Source of the DNA: Ignavibacteriales bacterium
Lineage (GTDB): Bacteria; Bacteroidota; Ignavibacteria; T3Sed10-11
Assembly (NCBI GenBank): GCA_003560935.1
Contig: PWJF01000177.1
Location: 1-5,018 of the forward strand
Reading direction: 5' to 3'
Length of the DNA stretch: 5,018 bases
This document shows, in pieces, positions 1-5,018 of this stretch. The notes under the pieces were generated by a model. That model ran no database searches, was not told the DNA's origin, and saw only the letters and a program-made list of their open reading frames with translations. Numbering within the stretch: the stretch's first letter is position 1; every line of letters starts with the position of its first letter. The translations under genes and the position numbers were made by a program.

Positions 1-1
1 A

Positions 2-394
2 ACGGAAGAATTCGTCGATTTTCTGGTATCACTTGCCCAAGAATGGCATGATTTGGTTACTCAGGATGCGACTATGGATGACCGCCAGACACCGTTGAAT
101 ATCAATGATATGAGTCTACCACTGGGAGGGTTATTTGACATCAATGGACATTGGACGCCGTCCCACCACTTTCACCGGGTAGGGCGGGATGTTGATATAA
201 GAACGACAAGGGGTTTTCCGATAGTTCCGGCGGTAAGGAATGGCATTCTTCTTCAACGAGTTGTTATTGGAGGAGTAGAACAATTTAAAAATGAAAAATT
301 TGAAGATTTATCGATAAAAAAAGGTGCCAATCCCAGACCTAGGGTGCATCTCGAAGGGGAAGCCGATGAACATTACCATATTTATTTTTATTGA
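2..394 (+). CDS. C-terminus of a secreted/cell-wall LAS-type metallopeptidase-like protein (5' truncated by the window)
   Basis: The reading frame is open from base 2 to the TGA at 392-394, so this is the last 130 codons of a gene that begins outside the window; the TTG at 53 is internal, not a start. Two motifs stand out. HRVGRDVD (bases 173-196) has the H-x6-D spacing of the first zinc motif of LAS metallopeptidases (MepA, VanX/VanY, M15/M74 families). EHYHIYF contains an H-x-H (371-379) close to the C-terminus, matching the second motif of the same families. The preceding SLPLGGLFDINGHW segment also fits the approach to this active site in large secreted proteins carrying such a domain. 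Known enzymes of this clan hydrolyse peptide bonds in peptidoglycan; that role here is inference. All three expected zinc or catalytic positions are present, so activity is plausible. The gene ends 33 bases before the next start, compatible with one transcript. Confidence -1.
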   Translation, partial: TEEFVDFLVSLAQEWHDLVTQDATMDDRQTPLNINDMSLPLGGLFDINGHWTPSHHFHRVGRDVDIRTTRGFPIVPAVRNGILLQRVVIGGVEQFKNEKFEDLSIKKGANPRPRVHLEGEADEHYHIYFY

Positions 395-427
395 AATGTA
401 TTACTATTTTTCCTGAAGGGAATAATT

Positions 428-1321
428 ATGCGATTACTAATAACGTTGCTAATTCCAATTTTTATAGTACCCTCTCTATTGGGTCAATATGTTGAGGAAT
501 CTATTACGTATGATACAGATAAAGGCATCTATTGGGTTTATTACTGGAGTATAACAGATAGTGTCTACTATGAGATTCCCTTTTTTCCTGGGAATAAATG
601 CAAACCTATTGTTAGTGCAGGCGTGGAAAAGAATAACTCTGTATATAAATATACCTATTCATTATTCAATGATAATGATTCTGTTCGTGAATTGTATGAA
701 TTTTCAGTAGAAGTGGATCAAAATGTCTTTGATATTGAAGCTCCAAATATAGAATGGTCAGGTGATTATGTTCTGTGGAAGAATGCCGTACGCTGGGCTC
801 ATGTAAATTCAGTATCAGATACAATTGGTACATTACCAGGTCAAGAGGTTGATGGAATATTTGCATTCTCAAGTACTAACCTACCAGGAATAATTTTAGC
901 TTATGCTGCTAGTTATTGGGGATTGGGTAATTCACCGGATGAAGGTCCATTCGGAGAGATAAATATATTGATTGATTCTTTAATGCAGGCAACAAGACAT
1001 GTAGAAATTATAACCATCGGCCCCAAAGATCCTCCCCATCCATTTGTTCCGCTGGACTTCCTCGACATGCTCATCATCTACAAAGACGAAGCTTTCGAGC
1101 TTGGCTGGATCACCCACGAGGGAATCAAGAATAGTCTCAATCAAAAGCTGTATGATGCACGGGGAGAGCTTGAGGTGGGGAACATCACTGCCGCAGGCAA
1201 TATCCTTCAGGCATTCATCAACGAAGTGGAGGCGCTCAACCGGGCGGGACAGCACATTACAGGCGAAGCATACGCACTGCTGAAGTACAACGCGGAGTAC
1301 CTGATCGGGAGATTGGAATGA
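428..1321 (+). CDS. Secreted protein with unknown N-terminal beta domain and C-terminal FIMAH-type helical domain
   Basis: The 297-residue product begins with a signal peptide (residues 1-19 hydrophobic, likely cut near LLG|QY; no lipobox Cys). ATG at 428 is preceded by GAAGGGA (415-421) at good Shine-Dalgarno spacing. Residues 21-195 are rich in Tyr, Ser and beta-branched residues and look like a beta sandwich (YDTDKGIYWVYYW early, FAFSSTNLPGI at about 145-154). The linker IGPKDPPHPFVP (197-208) leads to residues 207-297, which carry the FIMAH pattern: FLDMLI, AFELGWI, a long helix, NITAAGNILQAFINEVEAL, then AYALLKYNAEYLIGRL. FIMAH modules are found at the C-termini of secreted proteins; their molecular role is not settled, so I assign none. 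Composition changes at the linker: 21 of 60 bases are G/C at 481-540 but 33 of 60 at 1201-1260. The N-terminal domain is related to the partial gene starting at 4783. Confidence -1.
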   Translation: MRLLITLLIPIFIVPSLLGQYVEESITYDTDKGIYWVYYWSITDSVYYEIPFFPGNKCKPIVSAGVEKNNSVYKYTYSLFNDNDSVRELYEFSVEVDQNVFDIEAPNIEWSGDYVLWKNAVRWAHVNSVSDTIGTLPGQEVDGIFAFSSTNLPGIILAYAASYWGLGNSPDEGPFGEINILIDSLMQATRHVEIITIGPKDPPHPFVPLDFLDMLIIYKDEAFELGWITHEGIKNSLNQKLYDARGELEVGNITAAGNILQAFINEVEALNRAGQHITGEAYALLKYNAEYLIGRLE

Positions 1322-1388
1322 TGCCGTGAGCCCACCTGCCCGGGAAATCCCCTATGTCGTTGATGTCGAGGTTCGGGCTACAGGTTAA
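1305..1388 (+). other. Possible coding remnant after the FIMAH gene (no start)
   Basis: After the TGA at 1319-1321, the frame beginning near 1305 stays open to TAA 1386-1388 and reads as plausible peptide (for example DAVSPPAREIPYVVDVEV). It has no start codon or ribosome site of its own and an upstream stop at about 1302. Its base composition is like that of the GC-rich FIMAH module. It could be the tail of a lost gene or just chance; it is too short to decide. Confidence -1.
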
Positions 1389-1397
1389 TTCGATTCT

Positions 1398-1411
1398 GAA
1401 AGTGGACTTTC
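1398..1411 (+). repeat. Perfect 14-base inverted repeat upstream of the NEW3-like gene
   Basis: GAAAGT-GG-ACTTTC is a perfect dyad 40 bases before the ATG at 1452. As RNA it would form GAAAG/CTTTC with a four-base loop; as DNA it could be an operator half-site pair. No T-run follows (next bases CCGTATT), so it is not a standard terminator. A chance origin is quite possible for this length. Confidence -1.
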
Positions 1412-1451
1412 CGTATTAAACTGCGACTGATATTACAGAACGGAGGTTATC

Positions 1452-1859
1452 ATGTATAAACCCGTAATATTAGCAATAATAACGATGCTGCTTGCCATCC
1501 CCCTTTATGCAGGTGATGAGAGTACAGCACCGAAAAAAAACGTCCACCTGATCCCCTTCGCCTCCGAAGGCAATGTCGTCGAGTTGACCGTTGCCAACTC
1601 ATCGGCGCGGGCTGTCAGCGGCGTTACGGTCACGGCAGATGTCCCGTCGTGGGTACAACTTTCTCACACAGACTCGAGCATAGACGGGATCGGTCCGAAC
1701 GGAGAAACACTTGCACGGTTTACGTTTTCTGTCGGGAAGACGGCGCCGGTGGGAGACGGGTCTCGTGTCGCGAGCGGCGTGTACGTGTATCAGATTCATG
1801 CTGTCGACCGGGAAGGTTCAAAGAATATAGAGCGGAGGAGGATGCTCCTGCTCAAGTAA
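1452..1859 (+). CDS. Short secreted protein: NEW3-like beta domain joined directly to a FlgD/type IX sorting-like terminal tail
   Basis: The 135-residue product has a clear signal peptide (residues 1-20, cut near LYA|GDE). ATG at 1452 follows a strong GGAGG (1442-1446), five bases away. Residues about 40-100 follow the pattern of NEW3/CARDB-like bacterial beta domains: VELTVANSSARAVSGVTVTADVP, then a GPNGETLARFTFSV strand and TAPVGDG. Residues 107-135 (ASGVYVYQIHAVDREGS...RRRMLLLK) are the final two strands of the tail domain that ends many secreted FCB-group proteins (usual form: SGVYFYRL...G......RKMVLLK). The customary linker with a NYPNPFNP-like motif and the first strands of the tail domain are absent; residues 101-108 (bases about 1752-1775) appear to be the junction. 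I infer an internally shortened relative of a larger secreted protein. Composition is GC-rich (39 of 60 bases at 1741-1800), unlike the AT-rich genes around it. Expression looks possible; whether the short tail would fold or sort is doubtful. Confidence -1.
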   Translation: MYKPVILAIITMLLAIPLYAGDESTAPKKNVHLIPFASEGNVVELTVANSSARAVSGVTVTADVPSWVQLSHTDSSIDGIGPNGETLARFTFSVGKTAPVGDGSRVASGVYVYQIHAVDREGSKNIERRRMLLLK

Positions 1860-1914
1860 TGGATAGCCTCTGACAGGCCACCTTTTATAAATTCTACTCA
1901 TCGAAAAAAGGTAG

Positions 1915-1929
1915 TTGTAGCTGCTACAA
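1915..1929. promoter_or_regulatory. 15-base odd-centred palindrome, candidate operator
   Basis: TTGTAGC-T-GCTACAA is a perfect dyad with a single central base, 56 bases after the upstream stop. It is better suited to binding by a dimeric regulator than to an RNA hairpin, since the RNA loop would use five bases (GCTGC) over a five-pair stem. No promoter elements that I can defend lie beside it, so the regulatory reading is speculative. Confidence -1.
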
Positions 1930-2063
1930 ATTCCCCTGTGAAACGTGCCTTGCTGTCATGCTGTATTTATGTAACTAACGCGATTTTCTCCGATTGCGGC
2001 ATGATCCTTGAAGTATGATCGAATGAATGAGACAGCCGTAATGGATTCATGAAGGAGTTTCCT

Positions 2064-2216
2064 ATGTTCAGAACTCTCCCCTTCGGTATTTTTGTACAAA
2101 TTCCGTACATTGATCGTATATCTGTATTCTTGTGGTCACTGATCGTTTTTACAAAATTCTCCTTTTTTACTATATTTGATTTACCTGCACACTGGCGGAA
2201 AAAGTTATGCGATTAA
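2064..2216 (+). CDS. Possible 50-residue hydrophobic small protein or leader peptide
   Basis: ATG at 2064 is preceded by GAAGGAG (2051-2057) at six bases, one of the best ribosome sites in the window. The frame runs 50 codons to TAA 2214-2216. The product begins MFRTLPFGIF, has a hydrophobic, Phe-rich stretch at residues 21-40 that could span a membrane, and ends basic (HWRKKLCD). I recognise no family. The region is T-rich, which by itself produces Phe-rich chance ORFs, so the ribosome site is the only positive evidence. It lies about 160 bases upstream of the likely start of the rhodanese-like gene. Confidence -1.
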   Translation: MFRTLPFGIFVQIPYIDRISVFLWSLIVFTKFSFFTIFDLPAHWRKKLCD

Positions 2217-2324
2217 CAAATATATTTTTAACCACAATCGGATATTGGCGGAAGACGTCACCGGGAAACGCTCAACCGAACGACGAAAGACGTTGCTGGT
2301 CAAATTTTTCGATGTTAGTTATCG

Positions 2325-2341
2325 AAGCCGTTGCGGCTTTT
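2325..2341 (+). terminator. Terminator-like hairpin upstream of the rhodanese-like gene
   Basis: AAGCCG (2325-2330), loop TTG, CGGCTT (2334-2339), with a run of four Ts spanning 2338-2341. Stem quality is good but the T-run is short. If real, it would end transcription from upstream before the ATG at 2375 and supports the view that bases 2207-2374 are not coding. It overlaps the candidate -35 element at 2331, so both readings cannot be fully independent. Confidence -1.
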
Positions 2342-2359
2342 GGTATGATTTCATATTAT
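2331..2359 (+). promoter_or_regulatory. Weak sigma70-like promoter candidate for the rhodanese-like gene
   Basis: TTGCGG (2331-2336) and TATTAT (2354-2359) are separated by 17 bases. Start of transcription near 2366 would leave a leader of about ten bases before ATG 2375, which would fit the lack of a Shine-Dalgarno sequence there. AT-rich DNA makes such matches common. Confidence -1.
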
Positions 2360-2374
2360 AAGTCGGGTGTGATC

Positions 2375-3976
2375 ATGGCATCTTCCGGACATTTCCACTG
2401 TGCGTATCTTATAAGAATCGTTATATTCACCCTTTTGTTAATAGCATTGCTGGTAACGAGTATGGGAGATTTGCGGTCCCAGGATTTTCCAGATGAAATC
2501 CCGGATAAGTTTTTTATAACTCCTCTGGAGGCCTATGATTTACTGCTGGAAAATAGTGATGCCATTTTCCTTTTCACGGCTACTATTAAATCCTACCTGT
2601 ATCAACATCCTGAAGGGTCCCGGCACTTTAGCGCATTCCGGTTCGACGAATTCGCAGATCATTACCCGGATAAAACGAACTACTACATATTTACTAATGC
2701 GGGTGCCGGTTTTCAAAACAGGAGAATGTTCCATCATCTGAAATCGATGGGATATTCCAATATTCATATAGTTCGGGGAGGAGGGGGTGCATGGGAACGA
2801 GCCGGATTACCTATCGTTCATGGAAACAGAGTTACTATTAATGATACTCTCTATAGGACAAAGGATTACTCTATTGAAAAACAAATTGATGGTGATTGGA
2901 TAACTGAAGCAACGTATATAGACCCCACATTCTCATTATTAAAAAAATATCAGGATATGATCCCTCGAGAGGGATTCCATAAACGATGGTACGAGAGAAC
3001 GGATTTGTTTGATGTGACCACAGCAATTGAAATGAACCTCCAGGCACCTCAAATACATAATAATAAGATCTGGTTTGGAATAGGATATTATGATGGTGAA
3101 GGGTGGCGCGGATATGGCGGGATAGGATTTTATGATCCGGATACACAAGAATTTGGAATTTTACGCCATCCTTCTCTTGTCGGATGCTCCGTACGTGAAA
3201 TATATTTTAGTGCAGATCGTATTTATATTTCTACTTACGCTCAATATGAAGGAAGCAGAAGTATATGTAATGGAGTTGTTGAACTAAACCTGCTGAGTTT
3301 TAAGTCCAAGTCGTGGCTGCCTACCAATATAGAAGATGACCTATATAAATATGCTGATGAATGGTTCAAATATCAAAAATATTACGACAAATCCATCCGG
3401 GAAATTATCGAAGACGAACGATTCATACGTATGCCGGCCGATGTTGATTTCGACCCGGCGGAGATTTCGAATCTCAGGAAGTGTGGACTCGAGACGTACA
3501 TGTTGAATCAGTTTCACAATGAAATGCAAGCGAGACGCCACGCAATCGAAAATCAGATCATAGTTATAGATACAACGATTACCATTGATGAATCTCATCA
3601 AACTATACATATACGAAATTCCCGGGAGGATACCGGTATTCAACTTTTAACCGATTTGCCCAGAGAAATTCGTGATCTTGAACTTCTTAGTTACATTAAA
3701 ATAAATATGTACACATTTGCGAATCTTTACAGACTAGAAGAAAATTTTGTTATTCACCCGCAGGACGAATACTACACTCATCGATTCACAGAATCAGGTT
3801 GGAGGTCAAGGCATGCCTATCCTGGAAAATATTGGAGTTTTGATGCGACTTTATACAAATGTGCCATTAGTTTAGTGGATTTCGATATTGCATACTTCAA
3901 ACATGATACCGGTAAAATATTGCCAAGATTTGAAAATGTGACGTTCCGTATCACAATAGGTCAGTTAAGAAATTAA
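2375..3976 (+). CDS. Exported protein with degenerate (catalytically dead) rhodanese domain and large unknown C-terminal region
   Basis: I prefer ATG 2375 (533 residues). The frame is open back to an ATG at 2207, but that adds 56 residues in front of an obvious export signal (hydrophobic residues 11-30, possible cut near RSQ|DF). Residues about 47-148 are rhodanese-like: ITPLEAYDLLLEN, the HPEGSRHF strand (usual H-x-PGA-x-N), the helix MFHHLKSMGYSNIHIVRGGGGAW and ERAGLPI. The active-site Cys position (YC-x-x-G-x-R in active members) reads YIFTNAGAG, so Thr stands where Cys should be; the DVR motif is replaced by FTA. Sulfurtransferase activity is therefore unlikely and a binding or structural role more so (inference). 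Residues 229-315 contain two repeats resembling beta-propeller blades (KIWFGIGYYDGEGWRGYG, then GFYDPDTQEF, and DRIYISTYAQ, then VVELNLLSFKSKSW). Residues 320-395 are charged and probably helical; the remainder, to 533, is unrecognised. No sorting tail is seen at the C-terminus. It is AT-rich (17 of 60 G/C at 3661-3720). No good ribosome site precedes 2375; GTG at 2369 is an alternative. Confidence -1.
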   Translation: MASSGHFHCAYLIRIVIFTLLLIALLVTSMGDLRSQDFPDEIPDKFFITPLEAYDLLLENSDAIFLFTATIKSYLYQHPEGSRHFSAFRFDEFADHYPDKTNYYIFTNAGAGFQNRRMFHHLKSMGYSNIHIVRGGGGAWERAGLPIVHGNRVTINDTLYRTKDYSIEKQIDGDWITEATYIDPTFSLLKKYQDMIPREGFHKRWYERTDLFDVTTAIEMNLQAPQIHNNKIWFGIGYYDGEGWRGYGGIGFYDPDTQEFGILRHPSLVGCSVREIYFSADRIYISTYAQYEGSRSICNGVVELNLLSFKSKSWLPTNIEDDLYKYADEWFKYQKYYDKSIREIIEDERFIRMPADVDFDPAEISNLRKCGLETYMLNQFHNEMQARRHAIENQIIVIDTTITIDESHQTIHIRNSREDTGIQLLTDLPREIRDLELLSYIKINMYTFANLYRLEENFVIHPQDEYYTHRFTESGWRSRHAYPGKYWSFDATLYKCAISLVDFDIAYFKHDTGKILPRFENVTFRITIGQLRN

Positions 3977-4153
3977 TATTGAAGAATTGATCGACCATCG
4001 AGTGCGTGATGGAAAATCATAATAATTTTTCAGTTTCTATCAAAACATTTATGAATAGCCAATAATTGTATGATACCGCATATAGTCAAATGGGTTTCTA
4101 AATGCTTCATTATAGTAATATCTACTCGTTCGCGCCGCAATATGAACATCAAT

Positions 4154-4164
4154 AAGGCCTCCTT
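4154..4164 (+). promoter_or_regulatory. Shine-Dalgarno AAGG that can pair with CCTT next to the start codon
   Basis: AAGG (4154-4157), then CCT, then CCTT (4161-4164) directly before ATG 4165. The AAGG is the only ribosome-binding candidate for this start; the following CCTCCTT is complementary to a perfect Shine-Dalgarno and could fold back on the AAGG with a three-base loop, masking it. The four-pair stem is marginal, so the effect may be nil. Confidence -1.
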
Positions 4165-4335
4165 ATGAATTTTATTAATCTCATCTTTAGGCAAGCATTA
4201 TTGCTTGTTGTCATTATGACCGTATATCCAATACACAGTTTCCTTGAGGCACAGGATTATTCAATGAAATCGTTGGCAATTTTGCGTGAAGACGGAATCA
4301 TCTCTGGAAGATTCTCTTTCTGCGAAAGAAAGTGA
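4165..4335 (+). pseudogene. Signal-peptide-bearing 5' part of a probably frameshifted gene
   Basis: This 56-codon frame encodes a convincing signal peptide: MNFINLIF start, hydrophobic core ALLLVVIMTV (11-20), and a probable cut near LEAQ|DYS (27-31). It then stops after a short, unconvincing tail at TGA 4333-4335. It overlaps the +1 frame that carries the rest of the protein (open from 4268, continuing to 4747). Removing one T from the TTTT run at 4280-4283 would join them without a stop, giving a secreted protein of about 193 residues. That makes a one-base insertion, or a base-calling error in the run, the simplest explanation. Programmed frameshifting is possible but I see no established slippery motif. 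Confidence -1.
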
Positions 4336-4747
4336 ATTGATGACAGGACCGGAAGGTGACCGGTATCCCGGCATTCCGGACGATAAATCCGATCGGGAAC
4401 AATTTCCCATCAGGGTATCCGCAATGGGTTCGATCAGTAATGAGGATGAGATACAACTCTATTATGCAACTGCAACAAAGATGTACCCTTCCCCCGGTTG
4501 GATTCTTCGTCTTCAAGGATGGTTTGTAGGTAACAACAACGATCTTAGCTTCATTAAAAACAACTTCGGAATCGGGGACGCCGATGGGAAAATGCTTCCT
4601 CCAAGCGTAAAACCTCATGTTGTTTTCATTTTGGATAACAGGGTCTATGTCGGTGCCGAACTCTGGTATTATGAAGGAGAGGCATACCGGCTCTTCGAAA
4701 TCACGAAAGAGGATCAAATAGAACTTATCCACTCGCGAATGAAGTGA
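4286..4747 (+). CDS. Uncharacterised protein body, probably the 3' part of the secreted protein begun at 4165
   Basis: The frame is open from 4268 to TGA 4745-4747; the first usable starts are GTG 4286 and ATG 4340, neither with a convincing ribosome site. The 153-residue product from 4286 starts with an acidic, polar stretch (ESSLEDSLSAKESELMTGPEGD), then a beta-rich body: RVSAMGSISNEDEIQLYYA (about residues 44-62), GWILRLQGWFVG (73-84), HVVFILDNRVYVGAELWYYEG (111-131) and a charged C-terminus. I recognise no family. Its lack of an export signal is odd among neighbours that all have one, and the frame just upstream supplies one, which is why I read this as the body of a split gene. If expressed alone from 4286 it would be cytoplasmic. 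The reverse-strand frame over the same bases is longer than chance expects but less protein-like. The next gene begins 36 bases downstream. Confidence -1.
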   Translation: MKTESSLEDSLSAKESELMTGPEGDRYPGIPDDKSDREQFPIRVSAMGSISNEDEIQLYYATATKMYPSPGWILRLQGWFVGNNNDLSFIKNNFGIGDADGKMLPPSVKPHVVFILDNRVYVGAELWYYEGEAYRLFEITKEDQIELIHSRMK

Positions 4748-4782
4748 AAAATCGTTCCGTAATGAAGCTGGATTGAAGATAA

Positions 4783-5018
4783 ATGAAATACGTCTTATTT
4801 GTTTTGTTACTGACTATTGTATTTTATGTGGAAGCTCAAGTATATACATCTGTATCATATGATGAAGAAACGGGTAACTACATTATATACTATGAAAACA
4901 TCCAAGGTGACACAGTAAGTGTAATATTCGAACCGAGAACAAAGATTTCTCCGGGTATATTTGCGAATGTTCACAATGGTAATACTATTGATACATTAAA
5001 ATATTCCTATCATGTTTA
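4783..5018 (+). CDS. Start of a secreted protein paralogous to the N-terminal domain of the gene at 428 (3' truncated by the window)
   Basis: From ATG 4783 the frame stays open to the window end (78 complete codons). The first 18 residues form a signal peptide (MKYVLFVLLLTIVFYVEA, likely cut at EA|QV). The mature part SVSYDEETGNYIIYY...DTVSVIFEP...KISPGIFANV...LKYSYHV aligns with residues 25-79 of the 428-1321 product (SITYDTDKGIYWVYYW...DSVYYEIPF...KCKPIVSAGV...YKYTYSL). Shared positions include YD, G-x-Y, YY, D-x-V, K-x-x-P and Y-x-YS, with the same spacing apart from a one- or two-residue shift. A FIMAH domain may follow outside the window, but this is not visible. GAAG (4775-4778) is a weak ribosome site. 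An upstream ATG at 4762 in the same frame stops after four codons, so 4783 is the only sensible start. Confidence -1.
   Translation, partial: MKYVLFVLLLTIVFYVEAQVYTSVSYDEETGNYIIYYENIQGDTVSVIFEPRTKISPGIFANVHNGNTIDTLKYSYHV

Larger units (their letters stand above)
1860..2374. other. 515-base interval without a confident gene
   Basis: Between the NEW3-like gene and the preferred start of the rhodanese-like gene there is no ORF that I trust. It holds a weak GCCT/AGGC hairpin with a TTTT run just after the upstream stop (1866-1886), a 15-base palindrome (1915-1929), a 50-codon ORF with a good ribosome site (2064-2216), two copies of TGGCGGAA 53 bases apart (2193 and 2246), and a hairpin with a short T-run (2325-2341). 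A frame open from 2207 joins the rhodanese-like gene in frame, but its first 56 codons would precede the evident signal peptide. The mix suggests decayed coding sequence plus regulatory DNA; this is inference. Confidence -1.

Noticed and set aside
53..394. Complete gene starting at TTG 53
   Set aside because: The frame is open and protein-like to base 2, and the motifs belong to a C-terminal peptidase domain, so this is an internal codon.
424..438. Shared TTATGCGATTA at 427 and 2206, suggesting a common gene start
   Set aside because: The match ends after about 11 bases and the following codons differ, so it is most likely coincidence.
1044..1283. 79-codon frame inside the FIMAH module, and the 1649-1873 and 1599-1799 frames in the NEW3-like gene
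   Set aside because: These lie in GC-rich coding DNA in other frames, with Ser/Arg/Cys-heavy products and no ribosome sites.
2091..2100. TTTGTACAAA palindrome
   Set aside because: A ten-base palindrome in AT-rich DNA is expected by chance and lies within the possible small ORF.
2207..2374. N-terminal extension of the rhodanese-like protein (56 residues from ATG 2207)
   Set aside because: It would bury an obvious signal peptide 66 residues inside the protein, has a poor ribosome site, contains a terminator-like hairpin, and shows no recognisable domain.
3995..4029. Terminator after the rhodanese-like gene (CCATC/GATGG stem, later TTTTT)
   Set aside because: The stem has only five pairs and the T-run starts 12 bases after it, so it does not meet the usual form.
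4298..4732. 144-codon reverse-strand frame opposite the 4286-4747 gene
   Set aside because: Its residue make-up is less protein-like, it has no ribosome site, and all other genes in the window are on the plus strand.
1..5018. Defence system, toxin-antitoxin pair, CRISPR array or transposon
   Set aside because: I found no nuclease, helicase, transposase or regulator signature, no spaced direct repeats and no terminal inverted repeats.

Overview
The window holds a run of genes for secreted proteins of largely unknown function, all on the plus strand. At least five separate N-terminal or C-terminal ends belong to exported proteins. I see no tRNA, rRNA, CRISPR array, insertion sequence or housekeeping gene. 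Several features suggest an uncultivated bacterium of the wider Bacteroidota / Ignavibacteria / Marinimicrobia / KSB1 (FCB) group: a FIMAH-type C-terminal module, a NEW3-like beta domain ending in a FlgD/type IX-sorting-like tail, and a secreted metallopeptidase-like C-terminus. Clear Shine-Dalgarno sequences in front of some genes (GGAGG before 1452, AAGGG before 428) argue against typical Bacteroidia. The assignment is inference and cannot be made firm from 5 kb.

Layout. 2-394: C-terminus of a larger protein with a LAS-type (MepA/M15/M74-like) zinc peptidase signature. 428-1321: secreted protein with a lineage-specific N-terminal beta domain and a C-terminal FIMAH helical domain; base composition changes sharply at the domain border. 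1452-1859: short secreted protein in which a NEW3-like domain runs directly into the last strands of a sorting-type tail, as if the middle had been deleted. 1860-2374: 515 bases with no confident gene, containing one weak 50-codon ORF, an odd-centred palindrome and a terminator-like hairpin. 2375-3976: secreted or membrane-anchored protein with an apparently catalytically dead rhodanese domain fused to about 380 residues of unknown fold. 4165-4747: a gene probably split by a frameshift, with a signal peptide in one frame and the body in the next. 4783 to the window end: start of a second secreted protein that is recognisably a paralogue of the N-terminal domain of 428-1321.

Together the region looks like an accessory island of exported, fast-evolving or modular proteins. 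The AT-rich parts (28-35% G+C in rows I counted) are interleaved with GC-richer modules (52-65%) corresponding to the FIMAH and NEW3/tail domains. Recurrence of the same N-terminal domain 4.35 kb apart, an internally shortened gene and a split gene all point to duplication, module exchange and decay. No coherent pathway or defence system can be claimed from the sequence.
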